From: SURF-21 sp964510515
Lineage (GTDB): Bacteria > Actinomycetota > Geothermincolia > Geothermincolales > RBG-13-55-18
NCBI GenBank assembly: GCA_964510515.1
Contig: CAZEAU010000038.1
Location: 1-18,870, forward strand
Reading direction: 5' to 3'
DNA length: 18,870 nucleotides
In this document: positions 1 to 7,291 of the stretch, piece after piece
How positions within the stretch are numbered: the stretch's first letter is position 1
Layout: each line of letters begins with the position of its first letter
The notes under the pieces: generated by a model
The model's database searches: none
What the model saw: only the letters and a program-made list of their open reading frames with translations
What the model was told of the DNA's origin: nothing
Program-made: the position numbers and the translations under genes

Positions 1-56
1 CGAGGCGAGGATGCCAAGACCGAGCCCACACTCGCGCAACGCGGCGGAGGGCGCGA

Positions 57-84
57 AGCGCTGGGGTCCGGTCCCGCGCTTTTT
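57..84 (+). terminator. Probable intrinsic terminator of an upstream unit
   Basis: AGCGC (57-61) pairs with GCGCT (76-80). After a bulged T at 62, GGG (63-65) pairs with CCC (73-75), and a T-run at 80-84 follows. This has the form of a rho-independent terminator. It would end a transcript entering from the left edge, before the noncoding stretch upstream of fhs. The stem is short and bulged, so confidence is moderate. If the intron-like RNA really begins further left, this hairpin could instead be part of it. Confidence 0.4.
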
Positions 85-89
85 GCGCC

Positions 90-530
90 GCAGGCGATAA
101 GCCGGAGGCGTGAAAGGCCGGGACCTGACAACAAGTGCTGCTACCCGGAAGAGCCCGTACCGGTACCGGGCCTCACCTTCCGTATGCGAACCGGTCCCTA
201 TGATGACACGTCCGGAAGAACATTTACCACCCACGCCCCGAAGGGACGCCGGAAGAACGCCTGCGATCCACCTCCTGCAAGACGCTGGCTTGAAGCATAA
301 GAGAGCCCTTTTCTCCAGGATCAGCTGCGGGGAAGAGAGCATGGAGCAGGCACGGTGAAGAAAGCATGGGGCCACGTCTTGCGAACACGAGGTAAAATCC
401 CAGGTGCGAACAGGCAAGATAGCGGAGCAGGCAAAGAACAAGACCTGACCCCATCCGGGAGACCTCTTACGGTACGGTGGGCTTCGTGGTCCCATGTCCC
501 CGAGATGAGGTCAAAACAGCTCATCTACCA
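90..530 (+). ncRNA. Group II intron-like RNA (domain I-like), possibly degenerate
   Basis: This stretch has no credible protein gene but carries, in order, short blocks that I recognise from domain I of chloroplast-like (CL/IIB) group II introns. They are CCCGGAAGAGCC (144-155), then CCGTATGCGAACCGG (180-194), then CCTATGATGACA (197-208), then GGAAGAACATTTACCACC (214-231). Further on are ACGAGGTAAAATCCCAGG (387-404) and GGTGCGAACAGGCAAG (403-418). Near the right end, AGATGAG (503-509) pairs with CTCATCT (520-526), followed by AC, which looks like a domain VI stem and 3' end. No reverse transcriptase ORF is present and I could not find a convincing 34-nt domain V, so this may be an ORF-less remnant. 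The identification rests on remembered motifs and spacing, not on a covariance search. The ends are approximate. Confidence 0.35.
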
Positions 531-564
531 GCTAAAACTTGTTTTGCCCCAGCGCCGTTTCGGT

Positions 565-593
565 TTGCAATGTAGGGACCTTATAGATATAAT
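565..593 (+). promoter_or_regulatory. Sigma-A/sigma-70-type promoter of the operon
   Basis: A perfect -10 hexamer TATAAT lies at 588-593. It is preceded by TTGCAA at 565-570 (4 of 6 matches to TTGACA) with an exact 17-nt spacer. Transcription would start near 600, giving a leader of about 180 nt before the fhs ATG at 784. This is the best promoter I can see in the window. The close spacing of the genes downstream suggests it drives fhs and perhaps much of the cluster. Confidence 0.7.
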
Positions 594-649
594 ACTTTGG
601 GTGTGCCGCAGGGGCATATTGAGCATTCGCCACTTGCGACGAGGACTTC

Positions 650-702
650 ACCGATGTCTCTGGAGCCCTCGCAGGAGGACCGCGAGCCATCGGTTTTATA
701 TA
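650..702 (+). promoter_or_regulatory. Candidate leader attenuator before fhs
   Basis: Within the predicted fhs leader, ACCGATG (650-656) pairs perfectly with CATCGGT (688-694). Inside it CTCGC (668-672) pairs with GCGAG (682-686). A TTTTATATA tract follows directly at 694-702. That is terminator-like geometry in a 5' leader. ACCGAT occurs again at 744-749, so the 3' arm (688-694) has two alternative partners. CGAGG (640-644) could also pair with CCTCG (667-671) and break the inner stem. I do not recognise a known riboswitch class here, including THF and ZTP (pfl). Confidence 0.4.
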
Positions 703-783
703 CGTTCAACCCGGCTGAGGGAGGCCGAAAACAGGAAGTTACGACCGATCAAGAAAGCATCGTACGAAGAAAGGAGTTGCAGC

Positions 784-2487
784 ATGGTTCCGAGCGACCT
801 GGAAATCGCGCAAGCGGCGGAACTGCTTCCCATCATCGAGATCGCAAAGAAGATGGGCCTGGAAGAAAACGAGATCGACCTCTACGGCAAGTATAAATCC
901 AAGATAGACTTCGAGGCTTTCCTGGAGAGGACGAAAGACAGGCCTAATGGCAAGTACATCGACGTCACCGCCATCACCCCCACCCCCCTGGGCGAGGGCA
1001 AGACGGTGACCTCCATCGGCCTCACCGAGTCCCTGGCCAAGATCGGAAAGAACGTGGTGCTGACGCTGCGCGAGCCCTCCATGGGCCCGGTGTTCGGCAT
1101 CAAGGGCGGGGCCGCCGGAGGGGGATACTCGCAGGTGGTCCCCATGGAGGACCTCAACCTCCACTTCACCGGCGACATACATGCCGTCACCGCCGCCAAC
1201 AACCTGCTGGCGGCGATGATCGACACCAGCATCCTGCTGGGCAATCCGCATGACATAGACCCCCTCACCATCTCCTGGAGGAGGGTGAGCGACATCAGCG
1301 ACCGCGCCCTGCGCGACATCGTGATCGGGATCGGCGGGCGCGAGAACGGCTATCCACGCCAGACCGGGTTCGACATCAGCGTGGCCTCAGAGGTCATGGC
1401 CATCCTGGCCCTGGCCAGCGACCTCAAGGACCTGAGAGACCGCCTCTCCAGGATCGTGGTGGCCTACAGCCGCTCCGGCAAGCCGGTCTCCGCGGAGGAT
1501 CTCAAGGCCGCCGGGGCCATGACCGTGCTCCTCAAGGAGGCGCTCAAGCCTAACCTCATCCAGACCCTGGAGCACAACCCCTGCATCATGCACGCCGGCC
1601 CCTTCGCCAACATCGCCCACGGCAATAACTCCATAGTGGCCGATTACGTCGCGCTGAAGTGCGGCGACTACGTGGTGACGGAGTCCGGCTTCGGGGCCGA
1701 CTGCGGCGCGGAGAAGATGATGGACATCAAGTGTCGCTACTCGGGCATAACCCCGGACTGCGTGGTCATCACCGCCACCATACGCGCCCTCAAAATGCAC
1801 GGCGGCGCTTTCGAGGCTCGCCCGGGCAAGAAGCTCGACGAGGAGCTGGTGAAGAAGGAGAACATGCCGGCCCTGGAGGAGGGCACCGGGAACCTGGTCA
1901 AGCAGATCGAGAACATGAAGCTCTTCGGCGTCCCCGTAGTGGTGACCATCAACCGCCGCGTCACCGATACCGACGCGGAGGTCGCGCTGGTGAAAAAGCT
2001 CGCCGATGAAGCGGGCGTGTCGGCTTGTGTGCCCATCGACGTGTGGGCCAAGGGCGGAGAGGGCGGCAAGGAAGCCGCCGAGGCCGTCGTGGCCGCCTGC
2101 GACGAGCCCAAGGACTTCAAGTTCCTCTACCCCCTCGAGGCCTCCATCAAGGAGAAGATCGAGGTCATTGCCACCAAGATATACGGGGCCGACGGGGTGG
2201 ACTATACCCCTCAGGCGGAGCAGGCGATCAAGAGGTTCGAGGAGGCGGGCTTCGACAAGCTGCCCATCTGCATGGCCAAGACCCACCTCTCCCTCTCGCA
2301 CGACCCCAACCTCAAGGGCGTGCCCAAGGGCTACCGCCTGCCGGTGGTCGATATCAGGCCTTCCGTGGGCGCCGGGTTCCTCTATCCGCTGTGCGGAGCC
2401 ATGCGCACCATGCCGGGCCTGCCCAGCCACCCCGCGGCGATGAACGTGGACATCGATGAGGGCGGGAAGACCCTCGGGTTGTTCTAG
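784..2487 (+). CDS. fhs: Formate--tetrahydrofolate ligase
   Basis: This enzyme joins formate to tetrahydrofolate with ATP, the first step of the methyl branch of the Wood-Ljungdahl pathway in the cytoplasm. The 567-residue product is close to the usual 550-560. The nucleotide-binding loop TPTPLGEGKT is at residues 66-75 and the family signature REPSMGPVFGIKGGAAGGGY at 96-115, followed by a conserved NLHFTGDIHA block. I place the start at ATG 784, preceded by AAGGAG (771-776) with good spacing. The reading frame is open to about 355, but that upstream part includes the promoter and leader and shows no family similarity. It is the first gene after the promoter. The downstream gap to acsV is 131 nt and holds a hairpin and a tandem repeat. 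Confidence 0.97.
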   Translation: MVPSDLEIAQAAELLPIIEIAKKMGLEENEIDLYGKYKSKIDFEAFLERTKDRPNGKYIDVTAITPTPLGEGKTVTSIGLTESLAKIGKNVVLTLREPSMGPVFGIKGGAAGGGYSQVVPMEDLNLHFTGDIHAVTAANNLLAAMIDTSILLGNPHDIDPLTISWRRVSDISDRALRDIVIGIGGRENGYPRQTGFDISVASEVMAILALASDLKDLRDRLSRIVVAYSRSGKPVSAEDLKAAGAMTVLLKEALKPNLIQTLEHNPCIMHAGPFANIAHGNNSIVADYVALKCGDYVVTESGFGADCGAEKMMDIKCRYSGITPDCVVITATIRALKMHGGAFEARPGKKLDEELVKKENMPALEEGTGNLVKQIENMKLFGVPVVVTINRRVTDTDAEVALVKKLADEAGVSACVPIDVWAKGGEGGKEAAEAVVAACDEPKDFKFLYPLEASIKEKIEVIATKIYGADGVDYTPQAEQAIKRFEEAGFDKLPICMAKTHLSLSHDPNLKGVPKGYRLPVVDIRPSVGAGFLYPLCGAMRTMPGLPSHPAAMNVDIDEGGKTLGLF

Positions 2488-2520
2488 GCCGCGCACGATG
2501 AGAGTATGACGGAGAAAGGA

Positions 2521-2545
2521 TGCCCCGGTCCGAGGGACCGGGGCA
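2521..2545 (+). other. Strong hairpin after fhs
   Basis: TGCCCCGGTCC (2521-2531) and GGACCGGGGCA (2535-2545) form a perfect 11-bp stem with a 3-nt loop. No T-run follows (TCTATACG), so it is not a standard intrinsic terminator. It may stabilise or process the mRNA, or terminate weakly between fhs and acsV. Confidence 0.6.
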
Positions 2546-2560
2546 TCTATACGATGACGC

Positions 2561-2616
2561 TCATGAGACATAAATCATGAGGCAGTAATCATGAGACAGA
2601 AATCATGAGACAGAAA
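2561..2616 (+). repeat. Four tandem copies of a 14-nt repeat
   Basis: Four head-to-tail 14-nt units lie at 2561-2574, 2575-2588, 2589-2602 and 2603-2616. They read TCATGAGACATAAA, TCATGAGGCAGTAA, TCATGAGACAGAAA and TCATGAGACAGAAA. The last two are identical. The end of the last copy (AGAAA) merges into AGAAAGGA (2612-2619), the apparent ribosome binding site of acsV. The block is AT-rich compared with its surroundings and immediately precedes the acsV start. Confidence 0.85.
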
Positions 2617-2618
2617 GG

Positions 2619-4613
2619 ATGACATTGGTGGGTAACTGCAGAGTACTGTTCCTCCCCGACAACCGCTATGTAGTGGTTTCCCGGGGTGACAACCTGCTGC
2701 GGGCGGCCATGGACGCCGATGTGCATATCAACGCCTCCTGCGGGGGTGCGGGGTCCTGCGGGAAATGCAGGGTGGTCATCGAGGAAGGGGAGGTAGAGCG
2801 GGAACCCAACCCCAAGCTCAGCGAGGCCGATATCGCCCGGGGATACGCCATGGCCTGCCAGGCCAGGGTGATGTCGGATCTCAAGGTGGCGGTGCCCCTG
2901 GAATCGCGCATCGGGGACCGCAAGGTTTTCGAACGCGCGGAGCCGGAGCCGGCGCACGGCTACCTCCTGGCCGCGGCCGACTGGGAGGAACGCCTGCCCG
3001 CATGGGAGCTCGACCCGCCCACACGCAAGGAGCACCTGGCCCTTGCCGAGCCCACCCTGGACGACAACACCAGCGACGCGGAGCGCGTCAAGCGCGGCCT
3101 GGCCGTGGAGGCGGGCATGCGCGACGCGGTGATCGACTACCCCGTGCTGCAGCGCCTGCCCAACATGATACGTCAGAGCGACTGGGACATAACCGTGACC
3201 GTGCTCGACTCCGGGGAGGAGCTGCGCGCCGTGCGTATCGAGCAGGGCGACACCACCATCAGCCAGTCGGCCATCGCCATCGACGTCGGGACCACCACCG
3301 TGTCCGCGGAGCTCATCGACCTGCGCACGGGCGAGGTCACGGCGCGGGCCTCCGACTACAACGCCCAGGTGGCTTTCGGGGAGGACGTGATCACGCGCAT
3401 CATCTACGCCACGCGGGGGACGGGTCTGGCCAAGCTGCAGTCGGTGGTGGTCGGGACCATCTGGAACCTCATCAAGAACCTGGTGGAAGAGGCCGGTATC
3501 GAGTACTGCAATATCACCCACGTGGTGGTGGCGGCGAACACCACCATCACTCACCTGCTCCTCGGGCTCAACCCCAAGTATATCCGGGAGGAGCCGTACA
3601 TACCCTCGGGCACCTTCTTTCCCTGGATCAAGAGCTCGGACCTGGGGCTGCGTATAGCGGCGGGGGTCTATCTCTACGCCATACCCTGCGTGGCCAGCTA
3701 CGTGGGCGGGGACATCGTCGCCGGCATCCTGGCCTCGGGCATCTTCAACACCGACAGGATGACCCTTTATATCGACATCGGCACCAACGGGGAGATGGTC
3801 CTGGGCAACCGCGACTGGCTGCTCTCCTGCTCCTGCTCCGCCGGCCCCGCTTTCGAGGGGGGCGGGGTGAAGCACGGCATGCGCGCCACCGGCGGTGCCA
3901 TAGAGCAGGTGCGCATCGACAAGGTCGGCTACGAGCCCATGATCATCACCGTGGGGAACAAGAAGCCCATCGGCATCTGCGGGTCCGGGCTCATCGGCCT
4001 GCTCTCGGAGATGTTCCTCACCGGGCTCATGAACGAGAAGGGGAACATCGACACCGAGCTGCCCACCGACCGCGTGCGCAGCACGGAGAGCGGTGCGGAA
4101 TACGTGCTGGTGTGGGCGGAGGATTCGGCTACGCGCCGGGACATCGTCATCACCGAGGTGGACATCGACAACCTCATGCGCGCCAAGGCGGCGGTGTATG
4201 CCGGCATAGAGATCCTCCTCTCCTCCATGGAGATGGACGCCTCCATGATCGACGAGCTCCTCATCGCCGGCGCCTTCGGGCGCTACCTCGAGGTGGACAA
4301 GGCGGTGACCATAGGGCTGCTTCCCGATATCGGCTACGACAAGATCAAGTTCGTGGGCAACGGCTCCCTGCTGGGCGCGAACCTGGCGGCGCTGTCCAGG
4401 GAGATGCTGCAGAAGGTCAACGACATCGCCCGCCAGATGACCTACCTCGAGCTCTCCATGAACCCGGGTTTCATGGACCACTACATGTCGGCGCTGTTCT
4501 TCCCGCATACCAACATCGACGACTTTCCGACCGTGAAGGAGAAGCTGGAGTCATACCGCTCGCTGCAGCTCAGGGCCGCGCGGGCCGCGGAAGGCGGGGA
4601 GGGGGAAGACTGA
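2619..4613 (+). CDS. acsV: Reductive activator of corrinoid iron-sulfur protein (RACo/AcsV, DUF4445 family)
   Basis: This ATP-dependent activator returns the corrinoid protein AcsCD to the active Co(I) state after accidental oxidation. An N-terminal plant-type [2Fe-2S] ferredoxin domain is visible with C41, C47, C50 and C80, in a CGGAGSCGKC motif plus MAC. A linker follows, then an ASKHA-type ATPase core with IDVGTTT (residues 221-227), DIGTNGE (386-392) and a later GICGSGLIG motif. At 664 residues it is slightly longer than known RACo proteins of about 630. The start is uncertain: ATG 2619 overlaps the only good Shine-Dalgarno (AGAAAGGA, 2612-2619). In-frame GTG 2628 (8 nt away) or TTG 2625 would be better spaced. 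Its stop lies one base before the cooC ATG, so the two are probably co-translated. Confidence 0.93.
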   Translation: MTLVGNCRVLFLPDNRYVVVSRGDNLLRAAMDADVHINASCGGAGSCGKCRVVIEEGEVEREPNPKLSEADIARGYAMACQARVMSDLKVAVPLESRIGDRKVFERAEPEPAHGYLLAAADWEERLPAWELDPPTRKEHLALAEPTLDDNTSDAERVKRGLAVEAGMRDAVIDYPVLQRLPNMIRQSDWDITVTVLDSGEELRAVRIEQGDTTISQSAIAIDVGTTTVSAELIDLRTGEVTARASDYNAQVAFGEDVITRIIYATRGTGLAKLQSVVVGTIWNLIKNLVEEAGIEYCNITHVVVAANTTITHLLLGLNPKYIREEPYIPSGTFFPWIKSSDLGLRIAAGVYLYAIPCVASYVGGDIVAGILASGIFNTDRMTLYIDIGTNGEMVLGNRDWLLSCSCSAGPAFEGGGVKHGMRATGGAIEQVRIDKVGYEPMIITVGNKKPIGICGSGLIGLLSEMFLTGLMNEKGNIDTELPTDRVRSTESGAEYVLVWAEDSATRRDIVITEVDIDNLMRAKAAVYAGIEILLSSMEMDASMIDELLIAGAFGRYLEVDKAVTIGLLPDIGYDKIKFVGNGSLLGANLAALSREMLQKVNDIARQMTYLELSMNPGFMDHYMSALFFPHTNIDDFPTVKEKLESYRSLQLRAARAAEGGEGED

Positions 4614-4614
4614 C

Positions 4615-5388
4615 ATGTCCTACGTCGTCGCCGTATCCGGCAAGGGGGGCACGGGCAAGACAACCTTCGCGGCCATGGGCGTGGCCTGGCTGGTGCGCAC
4701 GACGGCCCGGCCGGTGCTCGCAGTGGATGCCGATTCCAATGCCAACCTCGACCTCGCCCTGGGCACGCGGGCGGAAAAGACCATCGGTTCGGTGCGCGAG
4801 TACCTCACCGAGAATATCAAGAACTTGCCTGCGGGGATGTCCAAGGACGCCTGGGTGGAGATGCTCCTGCAGCAGTCGCTGGTGGAGGAAAAGGGGTTCG
4901 ACCTCATCTCCATGGGAAGGCCCGAGGGCCCCGGCTGTTACTGCTACCTGAACAACATCTTCCGCCGTTACCTGGACATCATGACCGGCCATTACGATTA
5001 CGTGGTCCTGGACAACGAGGCGGGGATGGAACACCTTTCCCGCCGCACCACCACCGGCGTGGACATGATGTTCATTACCTCCGACCCCACGGTGCGCGGG
5101 GTGGAGACGGCGCTGCGCATCAGGGACCTGGCCCGCGAGCTCAAGCTGAACATCGCGCGCATGGCCCTGGTGGTCTCGAGGGTGCGCAATGGCCTGCCCG
5201 AAAACCTGCGCGCCATCGCCGAGGGCGGCAACCTGGAGATAGCCGGGGCCGTGCCCGACGACGAGGCCATCCGGGACTACGACGAGGCGGGCCGGGCGCT
5301 CTCCGATCTGCCCGAGGGCAGCCCGGCGCGGGAGGCGGTGGAGGGGATCCTGGCCGCGTACGTGGAGACGCCCGCCGGCGGCCCCTAG
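4615..5388 (+). CDS. cooC: CooC/AcsF-type nickel-insertion ATPase for CODH/ACS
   Basis: This is a MinD/SIMIBI-class P-loop ATPase that matures the nickel centre of CO dehydrogenase or acetyl-CoA synthase. The deviant Walker A loop GKGGTGKTT is at residues 9-17, the switch-like DADSNAN at 38-44, and the CxC metal-binding pair of the family is C108 and C110 in GPGCYCYLN. Its 257 residues fit the family. A GGGGAGGGGGAAG ribosome binding region sits just before the ATG, inside the end of acsV. There is only one cooC-type gene here, whereas many acetogens carry separate versions for CODH and ACS. Which of the two enzymes it serves cannot be told from sequence alone. Confidence 0.92.
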   Translation: MSYVVAVSGKGGTGKTTFAAMGVAWLVRTTARPVLAVDADSNANLDLALGTRAEKTIGSVREYLTENIKNLPAGMSKDAWVEMLLQQSLVEEKGFDLISMGRPEGPGCYCYLNNIFRRYLDIMTGHYDYVVLDNEAGMEHLSRRTTTGVDMMFITSDPTVRGVETALRIRDLARELKLNIARMALVVSRVRNGLPENLRAIAEGGNLEIAGAVPDDEAIRDYDEAGRALSDLPEGSPAREAVEGILAAYVETPAGGP

Positions 5389-5472
5389 GGGGCGGGCATC
5401 GATCTTGGAAAGATTATGGCGTATTGCAGGAAATGATGAGATAATCATTAACTGGACCGGGGAGGTCTCACG

Positions 5473-6099
5473 ATGTACGTAGAGAAGCCCATGATCGCGT
5501 TTTTGGACAAGCTCGCCTCCAGGTCACCGGAGCCGGGCGGCGGGTCTGTTTCGGCGCTCGTGGCTGCGCTGGGAGCCGCGCTTGTTTCCATGGTTGCCAA
5601 CCTTACCCTGGGCAAGGAAAAATATGCCGATGTCCAGGACGAGGTGGAGGAGTTGCTCGCATCTTCGGAGGGGCTGCGCGGAGAGCTGCAGGTCCTCATC
5701 CAGAAAGACACCGAAGTCTATGCCGGCGTATCCGCGGCCTTCAAGCTCCCCCGCGAGACGGAGGAGGAGAAGGCGGAGAGGAAGAGGCGCGTACAGGACG
5801 CCCTCAAGCTCGCCACCGAGGTCCCCTTCGAGATAGCCGAGAAGTGCCTTGAGGTGGCGCGCATCTCCGAGACCTCCGCGCTCATCGGCAACGTGGGGGC
5901 GGTGAGCGACGCCGGGGTGGCGGTGCTGCTGGCCGAGGCCGCCGCGCAGAGCGCCGCGCTCAACGTGAAGATCAACGTCAACAGCATCGACGATAAGGAT
6001 TTCGCGCAGGCCAGGTGGGATCGCGTGCGCGAGCTCCTGGAAGAGGCGGCGGACCTGCGCGAACGTGTGGTCGAGATGACCTACGAAAAACTGGGATGA
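5473..6099 (+). CDS. fchA: Methenyl-tetrahydrofolate cyclohydrolase (FchA, cyclodeaminase family)
   Basis: This enzyme interconverts 10-formyl-THF and 5,10-methenyl-THF, the step after Fhs. The 208-residue protein has the typical helical formiminotransferase-cyclodeaminase fold features. An N-terminal PEPGGGSVSA motif (residues 19-28) is followed by an alanine-rich helix and LTLGKEKY. Later an IGNVGAVSDAGVA block precedes the AEAAAQSAALNVKIN helix. GGAGGT at 5461-5466 lies six bases before the ATG. The 84-nt gap from cooC contains a short inverted repeat, AATGAT (5432-5437) with ATCATT (5444-5449), but no promoter I trust. The next gene, folD, appears to lack the cyclohydrolase residues, which makes FchA the likely sole source of this activity in the cluster. 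Confidence 0.93.
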   Translation: MYVEKPMIAFLDKLASRSPEPGGGSVSALVAALGAALVSMVANLTLGKEKYADVQDEVEELLASSEGLRGELQVLIQKDTEVYAGVSAAFKLPRETEEEKAERKRRVQDALKLATEVPFEIAEKCLEVARISETSALIGNVGAVSDAGVAVLLAEAAAQSAALNVKINVNSIDDKDFAQARWDRVRELLEEAADLRERVVEMTYEKLG

Positions 6100-6275
6100 C
6101 CCCACGGGTGGCGCGGGAGAGAGTGCCCGCGGGGAAATGAAGCGAAGGCGAAGCCGAGGAGACGATCCCGCTCCAGAAACCACGCCTTGGAGGGTTGACG
6201 CCGCGGGCTGAAAAAACTGCGCGGGTCGCTGCGCGAAGAGCTGGGCAAAGCGGGACGAGGAAAGGAGCAAGGGAA

Positions 6276-7214
6276 ATGGCCCTGGTCATCGATTGTGTAG
6301 CCATCGGCGATGAGCTGATGAAGGAGATCGTCGCGGAAACAGAATCGCTCAAGTCCAAAGGCATCACCCCGGGCATCGCCACTCTGCTGGTGGGCGACGA
6401 TTTCGGGGCCCGGATGTACAGGGGACAGGTGGAGAGGTTCTGCGAGGAGGCGGGCTTCAACTACCTGAACGAGAACCCGCCGGCGGACGTGAGCGAGGAA
6501 GAGGTGGTCGAGATCGTCAAGAGGCTCAACGCCGACAAGGCGGTGAGCGGCATTCTCCCCCTGCGCCCCTTTCCCGAGCACATCGCGGACAGCGCGGTGA
6601 TCAACTCCATCGACGTAGGCAAGGACATCGATACCTTCCACCCCTCCAACATGGGCAAGCTGGCCCTGGGAGAGCCCACCTTCCCGCCCGCGACCCCCTC
6701 GGCGGTGGTGGAGATACTCGACCGCTACGCCCGCGAGGTGAAGAAGTTGGACCCCAAGGACTTCTACGAGGGCGCCGAGGTCTGCGTGGTCGGCCACTCC
6801 AACATCGTGGGCAAGCCGCTCGCTTTCCTCATGCTCAATCGCAACGCCTCCACCACCGTGGTGCACGTATTCACCTCCATGAAAGGCAACCTCGAGAAGC
6901 ACACCAGGCAGGCGGACATCCTCATCGTGGCCGCGGGCAAGGCGGACCTCATCGGGCCCGAGCAGGTCAAGGAGGGGGCCATAGTGGTGGACGTGGGCAT
7001 CAACCGCGTCAAGGTGCTGGACGAGAAGGGAGAGCCGGTCCTCAACGACAAGGGCAAGCCCAAGACGAAGACGGTGGGGGACGTCTCCTTCGACGCGGTC
7101 AAGGACATGACCGAGGCCATCACCCCCGTCCCGGGCGGTGTGGGCTCGGTGACCAACCGCATGCTGATGAAGAACGCCCTGCGCGCCTGCAGGATACAGC
7201 ACGAGCTCGCATGA
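6276..7214 (+). CDS. folD: FolD-family methylene-THF dehydrogenase, cyclohydrolase residues replaced
   Basis: This is predicted to oxidise/reduce 5,10-methylene-THF and 5,10-methenyl-THF. The 312-residue protein has the FolD layout, with a Rossmann motif GHSNIVGKP (173-181), HTRQADI (209-215) and PVPGGVG (284-290). Gapless alignment by eye with the E. coli enzyme from the Tyr50 to the Asp121 region gives Tyr50=Y48, Lys54=V52, Gln98=L96 and Asp121=D119. The Lys and Gln needed for cyclohydrolase activity are therefore missing, as in monofunctional dehydrogenases, while FchA is encoded next door. A charged insertion (about 245-266) follows DVGINR. The start ATG 6276 has AAGGAG (6262-6267) upstream; the frame is open from 6195 but without a ribosome site. 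The 176-nt gap before it holds a 6-bp hairpin (6112-6131) and no other clear signal. Confidence 0.92.
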   Translation: MALVIDCVAIGDELMKEIVAETESLKSKGITPGIATLLVGDDFGARMYRGQVERFCEEAGFNYLNENPPADVSEEEVVEIVKRLNADKAVSGILPLRPFPEHIADSAVINSIDVGKDIDTFHPSNMGKLALGEPTFPPATPSAVVEILDRYAREVKKLDPKDFYEGAEVCVVGHSNIVGKPLAFLMLNRNASTTVVHVFTSMKGNLEKHTRQADILIVAAGKADLIGPEQVKEGAIVVDVGINRVKVLDEKGEPVLNDKGKPKTKTVGDVSFDAVKDMTEAITPVPGGVGSVTNRMLMKNALRACRIQHELA

Positions 7215-7291
7215 CGGGCGACAATGCAGTGGCGCGCGAGGAAGCTTAACATGTTTTTTGGCGGGAAGAAGATATGGAAAGGAGAGATGAG

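Noticed and set aside
110..358. Small open frame upstream of fhs
   Set aside because: It overlaps the intron-like RNA motifs, has no good ribosome site, and the translation shows no recognisable domain.
355..783. N-terminal extension of Fhs starting at 355
   Set aside because: The extension would contain the promoter and leader, has no ribosome site at 355, and adds residues absent from the family. ATG 784 with AAGGAG gives the normal length.
600..783. Known THF, ZTP, TPP or cobalamin riboswitch in the fhs leader
   Set aside because: Single short words look similar (for example CCGGCTGAGG for TPP), but the remaining conserved core elements of these classes are absent.
2589..4508. A 639-residue open frame on the - strand over acsV
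   Set aside because: Same GC-driven shadow effect, with His- and Asp-rich low-information translation and no motif. Similar antisense frames over fhs (1387-2571), acsA (8361-10295) and acsB (10727-12430) were rejected for the same reason.
5405..5445. Possible promoter before fchA (TTGGAA and GATAAT)
   Set aside because: The elements are 29 nt apart, and no other suitable -35 is present.
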